From positions 1-64,000 of the forward strand of contig JAXMGR010000007.1 in assembly GCA_046352935.1 (NCBI GenBank): a stretch of DNA of 64,000 nucleotides. The letters run 5' to 3'. Origin of the DNA: CAYWMY01 sp046352935. GTDB lineage: Bacteria > Pseudomonadota > Gammaproteobacteria > Steroidobacterales > Steroidobacteraceae. A program made the translations under genes and the position numbers. Every line of letters starts with the position of its first letter. Within the stretch, counting starts at the first letter, position 1. The notes below the pieces were generated by a model, which was given only the letters and a program-made list of their open reading frames with translations, had not been told where the DNA came from and searched no databases. Below are positions 53,639-61,786 of this stretch, piece after piece.

Positions 53639-54906
53639 CAGACGACTCCCGCGCGCGCGAGGGTGGCCAGAGCGTCGTTCGACAGCCCGAGCTCGCCGTA
53701 GACCTCGGCATTGTGTTCGCCGATGAGCGGCGGCCGCCGGCGACAGGTGAGCGGCGTCGCGCTCATCTTCGCAAACGCGCCACAGTAAGTGACGGTCACA
53801 CCGAGTTCGGGATGCGGGACCTGTTCCCAGAATCCGCGCGCGGCGAGCTGCTCATCCCGGGCGATGTCCGCCATCGTGTTCTGCGGCGCGATCGTGATGC
53901 CGCGGTTCCAGCCCTCGGTGTAGATCTCCTTCTTGGTCCTGGTGAGCAGGAAGGGCGCGATGCAGGCTTCGATGCGATCGATCGTCTCCTGGCGCACGTT
54001 GTCCGCGTTGTAGTCGTTGACCCAGTCGAAGCTCTTCAGCCAGTCCGGCGCCATGCCGTTCTCGTCCATCCACTTCACCAGGCTCTGCGAGGACTGGACC
54101 ATGCGCACCGATCCGCCGCCGCCCTGCAGCAGGATCGCGAAGCCGTCCTTGCAGGGGAAGGCGAGGCGGCGCGCGGCGCCCGAGGTCGCCATCCAGGTTC
54201 CGCCGGAGCGCATGTACTCGTGCCGGGCGAGGTCCCACATCTCGACGGTCGCCTGCAGGATGCCGATGCCGCTCTCCTGGATCGACAGGTCGATGTGCTG
54301 GCCCTGGTCGGAACATTCGCGCTCGTAGTGCGCGATCATGACCGCGGTCATCGCCTCGGATGCGGCCTGCGCCGAGATCTGCGGTATGAAGCCCATGCAC
54401 ACGGGCGAGCGGTCGCGGTCGCCGGTGATGTAGGCGGCCCCGCAGCTCGCCCAGGCGGTCAGGTCGGACCAGGGGTTCCGCGATTTCGGGCCGTCCTGCC
54501 CGAACGGCGAGATCGACATCAGGATCAGGCGCGGGTTCACCGCCGCCAGCGCCTCGTAGTCGAGCCCCAGTTCCTGCAGACGCCCCGGACGGAAGGACTC
54601 GATGACGAAATCGGCCGAACGGACCAGCTGCGTGAGGATCCTGCCGCCTTCGGCCTGGTCGAGGTCGAGCGTGATGCCGCGCTTGTTGACGTTGTAGGCC
54701 CACCAGAACAGGCTTTTCTCGGGCTGCGGATCGTCGCCATGGAAGGGGCCGATCCGGCGCGACTCGTCGCCACCCGGCGGTTCGATCTTGATGACGTCCG
54801 CGCCGAAGTCGGCGAGCAGCTTGCCGCAGAGCGACAGCGGCCCCTCGGTGAGATCGAGGACCCGGCAGCCGGTCAACGCGCCCGTCGGGGCTTCCGCATC
54901 ATTCAC
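53638..54906 (-). CDS. Family III CoA-transferase, subunit lacking the catalytic aspartate (second pair)
   Basis: A 422-residue family III protein (L-A-D-F-G-A-D-V-I-K-I-E-P-P-G-G-D-E-S-R, V-I-E-S-F-R-P-G-R-L, L-M-S-I-S-P-F-G-Q-D-G-P). The R-T-G-x-G motif is degenerate (C-S-D-Q-G), and the position of the catalytic aspartate holds S178 (I-P-Q-I-S-A-Q). It probably forms a heteromer with the next gene. It overlaps the TIM-barrel gene before it by ATGA and the next start by one base (TGATG), so the operon is tightly coupled. Confidence 0.88.
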   Translation of the reverse strand: MNDAEAPTGALTGCRVLDLTEGPLSLCGKLLADFGADVIKIEPPGGDESRRIGPFHGDDPQPEKSLFWWAYNVNKRGITLDLDQAEGGRILTQLVRSADFVIESFRPGRLQELGLDYEALAAVNPRLILMSISPFGQDGPKSRNPWSDLTAWASCGAAYITGDRDRSPVCMGFIPQISAQAASEAMTAVMIAHYERECSDQGQHIDLSIQESGIGILQATVEMWDLARHEYMRSGGTWMATSGAARRLAFPCKDGFAILLQGGGGSVRMVQSSQSLVKWMDENGMAPDWLKSFDWVNDYNADNVRQETIDRIEACIAPFLLTRTKKEIYTEGWNRGITIAPQNTMADIARDEQLAARGFWEQVPHPELGVTVTYCGAFAKMSATPLTCRRRPPLIGEHNAEVYGELGLSNDALATLARAGVV

Positions 54907-55727
54907 TCAGGACTCTCCTGCCATCCGCTCCGCTCCAGCAGCGCGTTGACCCGCTCGCGGGCCATCCGGGCGTGGCTGACTTCGCCATATTGCCGGATGC
55001 GCGCGAGGTTCGGGATTTCGACGCTGACGGGCAGCTCCGGCGGCAGTGCGCGCAGCAGTCCGCTGAGATCGATTCCACCTTCGCCCGGGTAGAGGCGCTC
55101 CTCGCGGGCCTGCCGGATGATCTCGTCCATCGTCGGGGGGCGCCCGGGCCGCGCATCGCACAACTGCACGTATGGAAAGAGCCGGGTGGGGAAGCGCGCG
55201 ATGTCCGCCGCGCGGTGTCCGGAGCGGTCGAAGTGGATCGCGTCGATGAGCACGCCAACATTCGGTGCGCCCGCGGCGATCACGAGTGCGCAGGCCTGAT
55301 CGAGTGTCGCCATGGCGAGGTAAGGCACGAACTCCAGCACCAGCGTGAGTCCGGAAGCGGCGGCCAGTCCGGCCAGCTCGGCCAGCCGGTCCCGGGCCCG
55401 GGAAGCGTCCGTGTCGTTGACGCAGACCACGAGCCGCCGGGCGCCGAAGCTGGCGCTGACCTCGAGCAGACGGGCGCAATCGCCGATCCGTGTCCCGGCG
55501 TCGATCACCAAAACCTCGATGTCCGTGACGCTGACCGGCTCGTCGCGGAGCCGTGCGCGGGTCTCGTCCAGCAGGGATGCGTGATTGAGCAGCGCTTCGG
55601 GTGACAACGGGCTGCCGTAGACGAGCCGCAGCGTGACCTGCGAATAGCCGGCCCGGGAGGCGCAGGAGATGAACTCCGGCGGCGAGAGCGCCGGAACGGT
55701 CAATGGCGCGAGCGATATGTTCCTCAT
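54903..55727 (-). CDS. TIM-barrel sugar-phosphate isomerase/epimerase-like protein
   Basis: A 274-residue AP-endonuclease-2/xylose-isomerase-like TIM barrel: S-L-A-P-L-T-V near the start, L-E-F-V-P-Y in strand 5, V-G-V-L-I-D-A-I-H-F-D-R-S-G, V-Q-L-C-D-A-R-P-G and G-E-G-G-I-D. The E, D, H and D residues suggest a divalent-metal site. Catabolic relatives are isomerases, epimerases or dehydratases. It is first in the four-gene operon, which implies that it prepares the acid that the CoA-transferase activates. The ATG at 55727 is used; longer frames are not conserved. Confidence 0.85.
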   Translation of the reverse strand: MRNISLAPLTVPALSPPEFISCASRAGYSQVTLRLVYGSPLSPEALLNHASLLDETRARLRDEPVSVTDIEVLVIDAGTRIGDCARLLEVSASFGARRLVVCVNDTDASRARDRLAELAGLAAASGLTLVLEFVPYLAMATLDQACALVIAAGAPNVGVLIDAIHFDRSGHRAADIARFPTRLFPYVQLCDARPGRPPTMDEIIRQAREERLYPGEGGIDLSGLLRALPPELPVSVEIPNLARIRQYGEVSHARMARERVNALLERSGWQESPE

Positions 55728-55937
55728 CCTGTCGATTCTGCCGGTGAGGGTCGGGCGCTGGAAGCGCCGCCTTCGGGCTGCCGCGCCGTCGGTGGGCCGG
55801 GACGTTGACCGGTACCGCGGCCCGGCCGCCGGGCCGCATGGCGCCGACGCCGGGATCCGCGCAGTGTTTCGCCGGATCGGCGTTCGCAATTACACTCGCC
55901 GGTCGCGGGTGCAGCGGTTCACGGCCGGGGGGGAAGC

Positions 55938-56696
55938 ATGAGGGATTTCGAGGGACGGATCGTGCTGGTGACGGGCGCGACCTCGGGGATCGGCCGCGCA
56001 GCGGTGCTCGAGCTCGTGGCGCGCGGGGCGCGGGTGGTCGCGGCGGGGCGCCGCGAGGACCTCGGCCGGGAACTCGTCGCCGAGGTGCGCGCCGCGGGCG
56101 GCGATGCGCTCTTCGTGCCCTGCGACGTGACCGACGAGGCGAGCGTGGACGCGCTGTTCGCGCGCATCGAGACGGTGTACGGCCGGCTCGACGCCGCGTT
56201 CAACAATGCGGGCACCGAGTCGGACCAGACGCCGGTCCCGGACACGCCCGTCGAGACCTTCGACCAGGTGTTCGCGCTCAACGTGCGCGGCACTTTCCTG
56301 TGCCTGCGGCACGAGATGCGGATCATGCGCACGCAGCAGCGCGGCGCGATCGTCAACACGGCCTCGATCGCGGGCATCATCGGCTATGCGAATTCGGCGG
56401 TGTACGCGGCGAGCAAGCACGCGATCGTCGGCATGACGAAGTCCGCGGGAATCGAATTCCCCGCGCAGGGCGTGCGCGTGAACTGCCTGCTGCCCGGTGC
56501 CACGCGCAGCGCGATGTCCCAGCGCTGGGCCGACCGCATGGAGGGCGGCGAGACGGCGATGGCCGCGGCCATCCCGATGAAGCGGCTCGGCACACCCGAC
56601 GAACAGGCGTCGGTCGCGGTGTTCCTGCTGTCGGATGCGGCGGCGTACATGACCGGCGCCAGCGTCGTGGTCGACGGCGGTCTCAGCGTACCCTGA
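55938..56696 (+). CDS. Short-chain dehydrogenase/reductase
   Basis: A 252-residue classical SDR with cofactor motif T-G-A-T-S-G-I-G (residues 12-19), N-N-A-G, catalytic S-I-A and Y-A-A-S-K, and C-terminal V-V-D-G-G. R38-type arginines (A-G-R-R-E) suggest NADP(H). It interconverts an alcohol and a ketone; the substrate is unknown. A GGGGGGAAGC site precedes the ATG. It is divergent from the CoA-transferase operon by 210 bases, which show no clear promoter, and is followed after 4 bases by the palindromic element. Confidence 0.93.
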   Translation: MRDFEGRIVLVTGATSGIGRAAVLELVARGARVVAAGRREDLGRELVAEVRAAGGDALFVPCDVTDEASVDALFARIETVYGRLDAAFNNAGTESDQTPVPDTPVETFDQVFALNVRGTFLCLRHEMRIMRTQQRGAIVNTASIAGIIGYANSAVYAASKHAIVGMTKSAGIEFPAQGVRVNCLLPGATRSAMSQRWADRMEGGETAMAAAIPMKRLGTPDEQASVAVFLLSDAAAYMTGASVVVDGGLSVP

Positions 56697-56700
56697 GCGC

Positions 56701-56867
56701 GGAAATGGGGGCATTCTTCATTTCCCGGGACGAGCGCTCTTGCCGCGCGGGCTGCAACGGGAGGGATCGGCTCGTCTCGCGGGAAATCTTTACGCTCGCT
56801 CGCCGACCCTCCCTGCGCGCCCGCGCGTCTGAGACGCAGGCTTCGGGAAATGAAGAATGTCCCCGTT
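56701..56867 (+). repeat. Palindromic intergenic element, copy 3
   Basis: About 167 bases. The outer arms CATTCTTCATTTCCCG (56712-56727) and its exact reverse complement (56844-56859) are extended by GGGG/CCCC. The core CGGGCTGCAACGGGAGGG through CCGACCCTCCCTGCGCGCCC matches copies 1 and 2. It starts 4 bases after the SDR stop and ends 40 bases before the next gene. Confidence 0.85.
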
Positions 56868-56906
56868 CGCGCTCTAGAATACGATGGACCGTCAAGGGGG
56901 GAGAAC

Positions 56907-57374
56907 ATGACTGATCTCGAGAAACGGATCCAGGACATCGAGGACCGGGCCGCGCTGGAGCGGGTGCTCCAGCGGTACTACGCCGCCGTCGACTCCATGC
57001 GGGACATCGAGGGCCTGCTCGGCTGCTTCACGCCCGATGCGGTTTTCGACGTCGTCGATCTCGGCCTGCCCCTGCTCAAGGGCCACGAGGCGATCCGCGC
57101 CTTCTTCCGCGGCGTCTTCGACGAGACGCTGTATCACGTGCATCACGTGACGAATTTCCGTGTGTCGCGCCTCGCGGGTGACGAGGCGACGGGGCACGGC
57201 TATGTCTTTGCGAAGGCCGAGGGCCGCAATGGCGTGAAGGTCGTCGTGCACTGCAAATACGACATCGAGTACGTGCGCACGCCGGACGGCTGGAAGATCA
57301 GGCTCTTCGACGAAGACTCGGCCATACCGCTCGGTGGCGAGGTGGGCGAACTGCACGCCCATGCCGGCGGCTGA
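56907..57374 (+). CDS. SnoaL-like (NTF2-fold) protein
   Basis: A 155-residue NTF2-fold protein: L-E-K-R-I-Q-D-I-E-D-R-A-A-L-E-R-V-L-Q-R-Y-Y-A-A-V-D, L-L-G-C-F-T-P-D-A-V-F-D, H-H-V-T-N-F-R-V and D-G-W-K-I-R-L-F-D. These are like SnoaL_4-type proteins found beside aromatic and steroid catabolic genes. No catalytic residue is certain. The ATG at 56907 has GGGGGGAG directly upstream; the frame is open into the preceding repeat, which is rejected as coding. Confidence 0.87.
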   Translation: MTDLEKRIQDIEDRAALERVLQRYYAAVDSMRDIEGLLGCFTPDAVFDVVDLGLPLLKGHEAIRAFFRGVFDETLYHVHHVTNFRVSRLAGDEATGHGYVFAKAEGRNGVKVVVHCKYDIEYVRTPDGWKIRLFDEDSAIPLGGEVGELHAHAGG

Positions 57375-57443
57375 GTCCTGACGCGCGATGGAGCCCCTGC
57401 TCGAGCGGCGCGGGCCCGTCGTGCGGCGTGAGGGTGCGCATTT

Positions 57444-57471
57444 CTGACGAGACAGGATTCCTGACGAGACA
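57444..57471. repeat. Short direct repeat upstream of the Dabb-PASTA gene
   Basis: CTGACGAGACA occurs at 57444-57454 and again at 57461-57471 (17-base period), just before the ribosome site of the next gene. Origin and role are unknown; a regulator binding two turns apart or a local duplication are both possible. Confidence 0.5.
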
Positions 57472-57489
57472 ACTTTCGGGGAGGGGACC

Positions 57490-58122
57490 ATGATCCGGCA
57501 CGTCGTGATGATCAAGTTCAAGAAGGACGCGAAGCAGGAGGACATCGACACCTTCATCCGTGAGGTGAAGAAGCTGCCGCACCTCAACAAGGAGATCCGG
57601 GACTACAGCCACGGGCTCTGCGTGAAGACGCGCTACCACAGCGGCGACTTCGACTTCGCCAACTGCTGCGACATCGACAGCTACGAGGCCATGGAGCGCT
57701 ACATGTCGCACTGGGCTCACCTGCGCATGACGCCGTTCCTGCCGGACGTGCTGGAGAACATGCTGTCGTTCGACTGGGAGATCGACTACCAGGGCCCGCC
57801 GTTCGACGAGAAGGCCGCGGCGGAGGAGGCGGTGAAGGAGAAGGCACGCGTCGTGAAGCAGCATCCGGACCCGGCGAAGGCCTGGGTGCCCGAGATCCGC
57901 GGCCAGACCCGCAGGCGCGCGAAGGAGATGCTGGAGAGCGTCGGCCTGAAGCTCGACCCGAAGGAAGACGAGATCACGGGCTCGGTCTGGGCGCCTGACC
58001 GCATCATGTTCGCATCACCCGAGGTCGGCACGGAAGTGCCGAAGGGAACGGCGGTCCACATCGGCATCACCGGTGACTGGCTGTGCGGCCCGGCACTGCC
58101 GGAGCAGAAATCGGCGTGGTGA
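57490..58122 (+). CDS. Dabb-domain protein with C-terminal PASTA domain
   Basis: A 210-residue fusion. Residues 1-105 form a stress-responsive A/B-barrel (Dabb): M-I-R-H-V-V-M-I-K-F-K, D-F-A-N-C-C-D-I-D-S-Y-E-A-M and Y-M-S-H-W-A-H. A charged helical linker (~108-130) leads to a PASTA-like domain (~134-197): V-P-E-I-R-G-Q-T-R-R-R-A-K-E-M-L-E-S-V-G-L, ending P-K-G-T-A-V-H-I-G-I-T-G. PASTA usually occurs in peptidoglycan-sensing kinases and PBPs; here there is no signal peptide, so it is cytoplasmic. Dabb relatives include small cyclases and binding proteins. GGGGAGGGG precedes the ATG. Confidence 0.85.
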   Translation: MIRHVVMIKFKKDAKQEDIDTFIREVKKLPHLNKEIRDYSHGLCVKTRYHSGDFDFANCCDIDSYEAMERYMSHWAHLRMTPFLPDVLENMLSFDWEIDYQGPPFDEKAAAEEAVKEKARVVKQHPDPAKAWVPEIRGQTRRRAKEMLESVGLKLDPKEDEITGSVWAPDRIMFASPEVGTEVPKGTAVHIGITGDWLCGPALPEQKSAW

Positions 58123-58180
58123 CGCGCCGGTCCGATGCGTGCCGTGGCGACGGCCCGTCTGAAATCCTGAGGAGACCCGA

Positions 58181-58483
58181 ATGATCTTTGTCGCAGGTTA
58201 TCTCATGCTCGATCCGGCGCACGTCGACGCCTTCGAGAAGGCCGCCAGTGCGCTCGCCGACGGTGTGCGCAAGGAGGACGGCTGCGTCCACTATTCGCTG
58301 CTGGTCGAGGACCGCGCGACGGGCCGCATCAACGTGCTGGAGATGTGGCGCGACGAGGCGGCGCTGCACGTCCATCTCGCGCTGCCCCACATCGTCGAGT
58401 TCGCCAACCGCTTCGTGCCGCACATCTCGGGCGGGACGGCCCAGGTGTACGACGCAGTGAATCCACGCGCGCTGAACCATTGA
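58181..58483 (+). CDS. Putative quinol/antibiotic-biosynthesis-type monooxygenase (ABM)
   Basis: A 100-residue single-domain ABM protein: strand M-I-F-V-A-G-Y-L, D-P-A-H-V-D-A-F-E-K-A-A, E-D-G-C-V-H-Y-S-L-L-V-E-D and E-M-W-R-D-E-A-A-L-H-V-H. Small cofactor-free monooxygenases of this fold (YgiN, ActVA-Orf6) oxidise quinols or polyketides as dimers; haem oxygenases share the fold. AGGAGACC precedes the ATG. It is last in the plus-strand run SDR, SnoaL, Dabb-PASTA, ABM. Confidence 0.9.
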   Translation: MIFVAGYLMLDPAHVDAFEKAASALADGVRKEDGCVHYSLLVEDRATGRINVLEMWRDEAALHVHLALPHIVEFANRFVPHISGGTAQVYDAVNPRALNH

Positions 58484-58569
58484 GTTCGGCTCATGCTGCG
58501 CGCGTCGCAGCGATGACCGCCGTGTGACGCGCTCCGGTGCCGGACCCGACACCGGAGTCCCCGGCATCG

Positions 58570-61122
58570 CTACGGGTCAGATCGCCGACGTCGTGCCGCC
58601 CGCGGTGGGCGCGGCTTGATGGCGAGGAACAGCAGCAGCGCCGCGCCGGCCGCGCCGGCCGCGACGCCGAGGTCCGCCGGTTCGACGGCGCCGAAGTGGA
58701 ACAGTCCGCGCAGCCAGTCGACGCCGAGGATCGTAGTGAGGGTGCCGATGGCGAGCAGGCTCACGATCCAGAAGGGCCGGTTCACTGCTCGCACCGCGAC
58801 GTCGAGCCCGGTGTGCAGCGAGCGGTTCGCGACGATGAGCCCGACGTTCGTGAGTACCAGCGTCGTGAACCCGAGTGCGCGCACGACCGATTCGTCGTGA
58901 CCCCGGCTGCGTGACAGCAGCACGATCCCGGCGACGGCGGCGAACGCGATCAGTCCCTGCAGCAGGGCGACCCGCAGCGACACCGTGTCCAGCATGCGGT
59001 CGACCATGCGCCGGGGCGGACGGCGCATGATGTTCGGCTCCTCCGGCTCGGCCTCGAACGCCAGCGAGCACGCCGGATCGATCACGAGTTCCAGGAACGC
59101 GACGTGCGCCGGCAGCAGCAGCAGCGGCCAGCCGAGCAGCACCGGCAGCAGCGACAGTCCCGCGATCGGGATGTGGACGGCCACGATGAAGCGCGTGGCC
59201 TTGCGCAGGTTGTCGAACACGCGCCGCCCGGCGCGCACGCCCGCGACGATCGACGAAAAGTCGTCGTCGGCGATGACGAGACCGGCGGCCTCGCGCGCGA
59301 CCTCGGTGCCGCGCCGACCCATCGCGAGCCCGACGTGGGCGGCCTTGAGCGCCGGCGCGTCGTTCACGCCGTCACCCGTCATCGCGATGACTTCGCCACG
59401 CTGTTTCAGTGCCTCGACGAGCCTGAGCTTGTGCGCGGGCGTGGTGCGCGCGAACACATTGGCGCTGTCGAGCCGCCGGGCGAGCATCTCGTCGTCCAGG
59501 CCCTCGATCTCACTGCCGGTGATCACGCGCTCGCCCGCCTCGATGCCGGCCTGACGCGCGATCGCTGCGGCGGTCTCGGGATGGTCGCCCGTGATCATGA
59601 TCACGCGGATGCCGGCCTCGTGGCACTCGGCGACGGCGTGCGCGGCATCGGCCCGCAGCGGATCGGCGAAGCCGACGAGGCCGAGGAACTCGAAGTCGAC
59701 GTCGTGGGCACGCTCCGGCAGCGCGCCGCCCACGGGTATGCCGCGCGCGACGCCGAGCACGCGCAGCCCGTCGCGCGCCATGATGTCCGCGTGCTCGAGT
59801 GCCCGGGCCATGCGCGTCGGATCGAGGTGACACAGGTCGACGATGGCTTCCGGCGCTCCCTTGGTCGCGACGAGCCGGGCGCCGCTGCGCTGGTCGGTCC
59901 AGAGCTGCGAGACGGCCAGCAGTTCCGCGGTCAGGGGATACTCGCGCAGCAGGCTCAGGCCCTCCTGCGGAGCGCCGCGTTCCGCCGCGCGGCTCGCACG
60001 CTCCAGATCGTGCAGGGCCTGTTCCATCGGGTCGGTCGAGCTTGGCGCGCTGGCGAGCACGGCGTGCTCGACGAGCAGCCGGAACGAGGGAGCCAGGGGC
60101 GCCGAAGCGGCACCGGCGTTCCAGCGCTCTCCGTCCACGACCAGGCGCTGCACGCGCATCCGGTTCTCGGTGAGCGTGCCGGTCTTGTCGACGCACAGCA
60201 CCGAGACGCCGGACAGCGCCTCGACGGCCGGCGGCTGGCGCGTCAGCACGTTGCGCCGCGCCATGCTCCAGGCCGCGAGCGCGATGAAGATGGTGAAGAC
60301 GGCCGGGAACTCCTCCGGGATCATGCTGAGCGCGAGCGTGAGGCCCGCCAGCATGCCCGCGACCCAGTCGCCGCGCGTGAGGCCGTAGACCACGACGACG
60401 ATGGTGCAGACGAGCAGCCCCGCGGTGCCGACACTGCGTACGAGCGTGGCGACTTCACGCTGCAACGGGGTGCGCGGCGGCACGATGCTGGCGAGGCTCG
60501 CGCCGATGCGGCCGACCTCCGTGCGCGGACCCGTGGCGACGACCTCGGCCACGGCGTGGCCCCGTACGACGAGCGTGCCGGAGTGGATGCGGCCGCTCCG
60601 GTCGTCGCCGGCCGCGTCGGCGACAACGGCTTTCGCGACGGCCACCGACTCGCCGGTGAGCAGGGACTCGTCGACCTCCAGCGTCGTGGCCTGGACGAGC
60701 CTGGCATCCGCGGGTACGCGATCACCGGCCTCGACGAGGATCGCGTCGCCGACCACGAGATCACGCGCGGCGATCACGGACACGACGCCGTCGCGCAGCA
60801 CGCGCGCCCGCGGGCTCGACAGCGTGCGCAATGCGGCGAGTGCGTTCTCGGTGCGGCGTGCCTGGAAGACAGTGATGCCGACGACGAGGAGCACGAAGGG
60901 CGCGAGCGACAGCGCATCGTGCAGGGCGCCCACGAGGAAGTAGAGCAGCACGCAGCCGATCAGCAGCAGGAACATCGGCTCCCGCACGGCATGCCAGATG
61001 GTCTCCAGCAGGCTGCGACGCTCGCCGCTGGGCAGCTCGTTGTAGCCGTCTCGGGCGAGGCGCGTTGCCGCTTCGGCCGCGGACAGGCCCTGCACCGGCA
61101 GCCCGGGCGCAACACTGATCAT
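58570..61122 (-). CDS. Cation-translocating P-type ATPase
   Basis: An 850-residue P2-type pump. It has the phosphorylation motif D312-K-T-G-T-L-T, actuator loop T-G-E-S (156-159), T-G-D-G-V-N-D-A-P hinge and about ten membrane helices. The ion-binding helix 4 reads I-P-E-E-F-P-A-V-F-T (from 268), not the calcium-pump I-P-E-G-L-P, and helix 6 has E-L-V-I-D-P-A-C-S. This is a recognisable bacterial clade whose ion is not established. No N-terminal metal-binding domain. It is not operonic with neighbours; no clear ribosome site precedes the ATG. Confidence 0.92.
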   Translation of the reverse strand: MISVAPGLPVQGLSAAEAATRLARDGYNELPSGERRSLLETIWHAVREPMFLLLIGCVLLYFLVGALHDALSLAPFVLLVVGITVFQARRTENALAALRTLSSPRARVLRDGVVSVIAARDLVVGDAILVEAGDRVPADARLVQATTLEVDESLLTGESVAVAKAVVADAAGDDRSGRIHSGTLVVRGHAVAEVVATGPRTEVGRIGASLASIVPPRTPLQREVATLVRSVGTAGLLVCTIVVVVYGLTRGDWVAGMLAGLTLALSMIPEEFPAVFTIFIALAAWSMARRNVLTRQPPAVEALSGVSVLCVDKTGTLTENRMRVQRLVVDGERWNAGAASAPLAPSFRLLVEHAVLASAPSSTDPMEQALHDLERASRAAERGAPQEGLSLLREYPLTAELLAVSQLWTDQRSGARLVATKGAPEAIVDLCHLDPTRMARALEHADIMARDGLRVLGVARGIPVGGALPERAHDVDFEFLGLVGFADPLRADAAHAVAECHEAGIRVIMITGDHPETAAAIARQAGIEAGERVITGSEIEGLDDEMLARRLDSANVFARTTPAHKLRLVEALKQRGEVIAMTGDGVNDAPALKAAHVGLAMGRRGTEVAREAAGLVIADDDFSSIVAGVRAGRRVFDNLRKATRFIVAVHIPIAGLSLLPVLLGWPLLLLPAHVAFLELVIDPACSLAFEAEPEEPNIMRRPPRRMVDRMLDTVSLRVALLQGLIAFAAVAGIVLLSRSRGHDESVVRALGFTTLVLTNVGLIVANRSLHTGLDVAVRAVNRPFWIVSLLAIGTLTTILGVDWLRGLFHFGAVEPADLGVAAGAAGAALLLFLAIKPRPPRAARRRRSDP

Positions 61123-61168
61123 GGGCGCATTTGACCATGGCGCCGCACGCTTGTCGCTGCGCGCGGCG

Positions 61169-61786
61169 TCAGCGGGTGCGTGCGCCCCCGCGAGTGGCGT
61201 CGAAGCGGAAACTGCGCAGGCTGGTCTCGAAGGTCGCGAGGTCGCGGGCGAAATAGTGGATCACCGGCGCGGCAAAGCCGACGATGCAGAGGCCGTCGTC
61301 GAGGGCGGTGGCGACGATGATCTCCCGGTAGCGCACGGTGTCCTCGTCGACCTTCAGCCGGTAGCCGATCTCCAGACGGAACGCCGGACGGCGATCGAGT
61401 TCATCGGGCTCGTTGCGCAGCACCTCGAGCTGCTCGACGATCTTCGTGGCGTCGTATCGTGCACGAGTCTCGGCGACGAAGCGCTCGGCGAGTTCCTGGG
61501 GCATCAGCGTCGGGCTCGACTGCAGCTTGCTCTTCCGGAACGCGCGTGCGTGTGTCCGGAACTTGAGATAGATCTGCTGCAGCATCTCGCCGTCACGCGT
61601 GGCCAGGAGCCCCGACTCGCCCGGCGTGCTGTGGGTACTCCAGCCAGGCGGGAACTGGAGCCGCGCTCCGCAGGATCGGGCCAGGTAGGGCGCGTCCGCG
61701 GCGACGGCGCCCCAGGTCTCCGCGCGGGCTGCCGCGCCCGACAGGCCGACGGCCACCAGCAGACCGGCGAGCATGCGGCGCATCAC
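61169..61786 (-). CDS. Exported protein of unknown function
   Basis: A 205-residue protein with a clear signal peptide (M-M-R-R-M-L-A-G-L-L-V-A-V-G-L-S-G-A-A-A-R-A). The mature domain has L-Q-F-P-P-G-W-S, R-D-G-E-M-L-Q-Q-I-Y-L-K and a C-terminal F-E-T-S-L-R-S-F-R-F, a pattern seen in small lipid- or protein-binding 'PsbP/DUF1795-like' folds, though I cannot confirm a family. It is last of three genes and overlaps the M48 gene by ATGA, so it probably works with it in the periplasm. Confidence 0.75.
   Translation of the reverse strand: MMRRMLAGLLVAVGLSGAAARAETWGAVAADAPYLARSCGARLQFPPGWSTHSTPGESGLLATRDGEMLQQIYLKFRTHARAFRKSKLQSSPTLMPQELAERFVAETRARYDATKIVEQLEVLRNEPDELDRRPAFRLEIGYRLKVDEDTVRYREIIVATALDDGLCIVGFAAPVIHYFARDLATFETSLRSFRFDATRGGARTR

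Noticed and set aside
59104..61134. A 676-codon open frame on the plus strand
   Set aside because: It is antisense to the P-type ATPase, whose motifs are complete.
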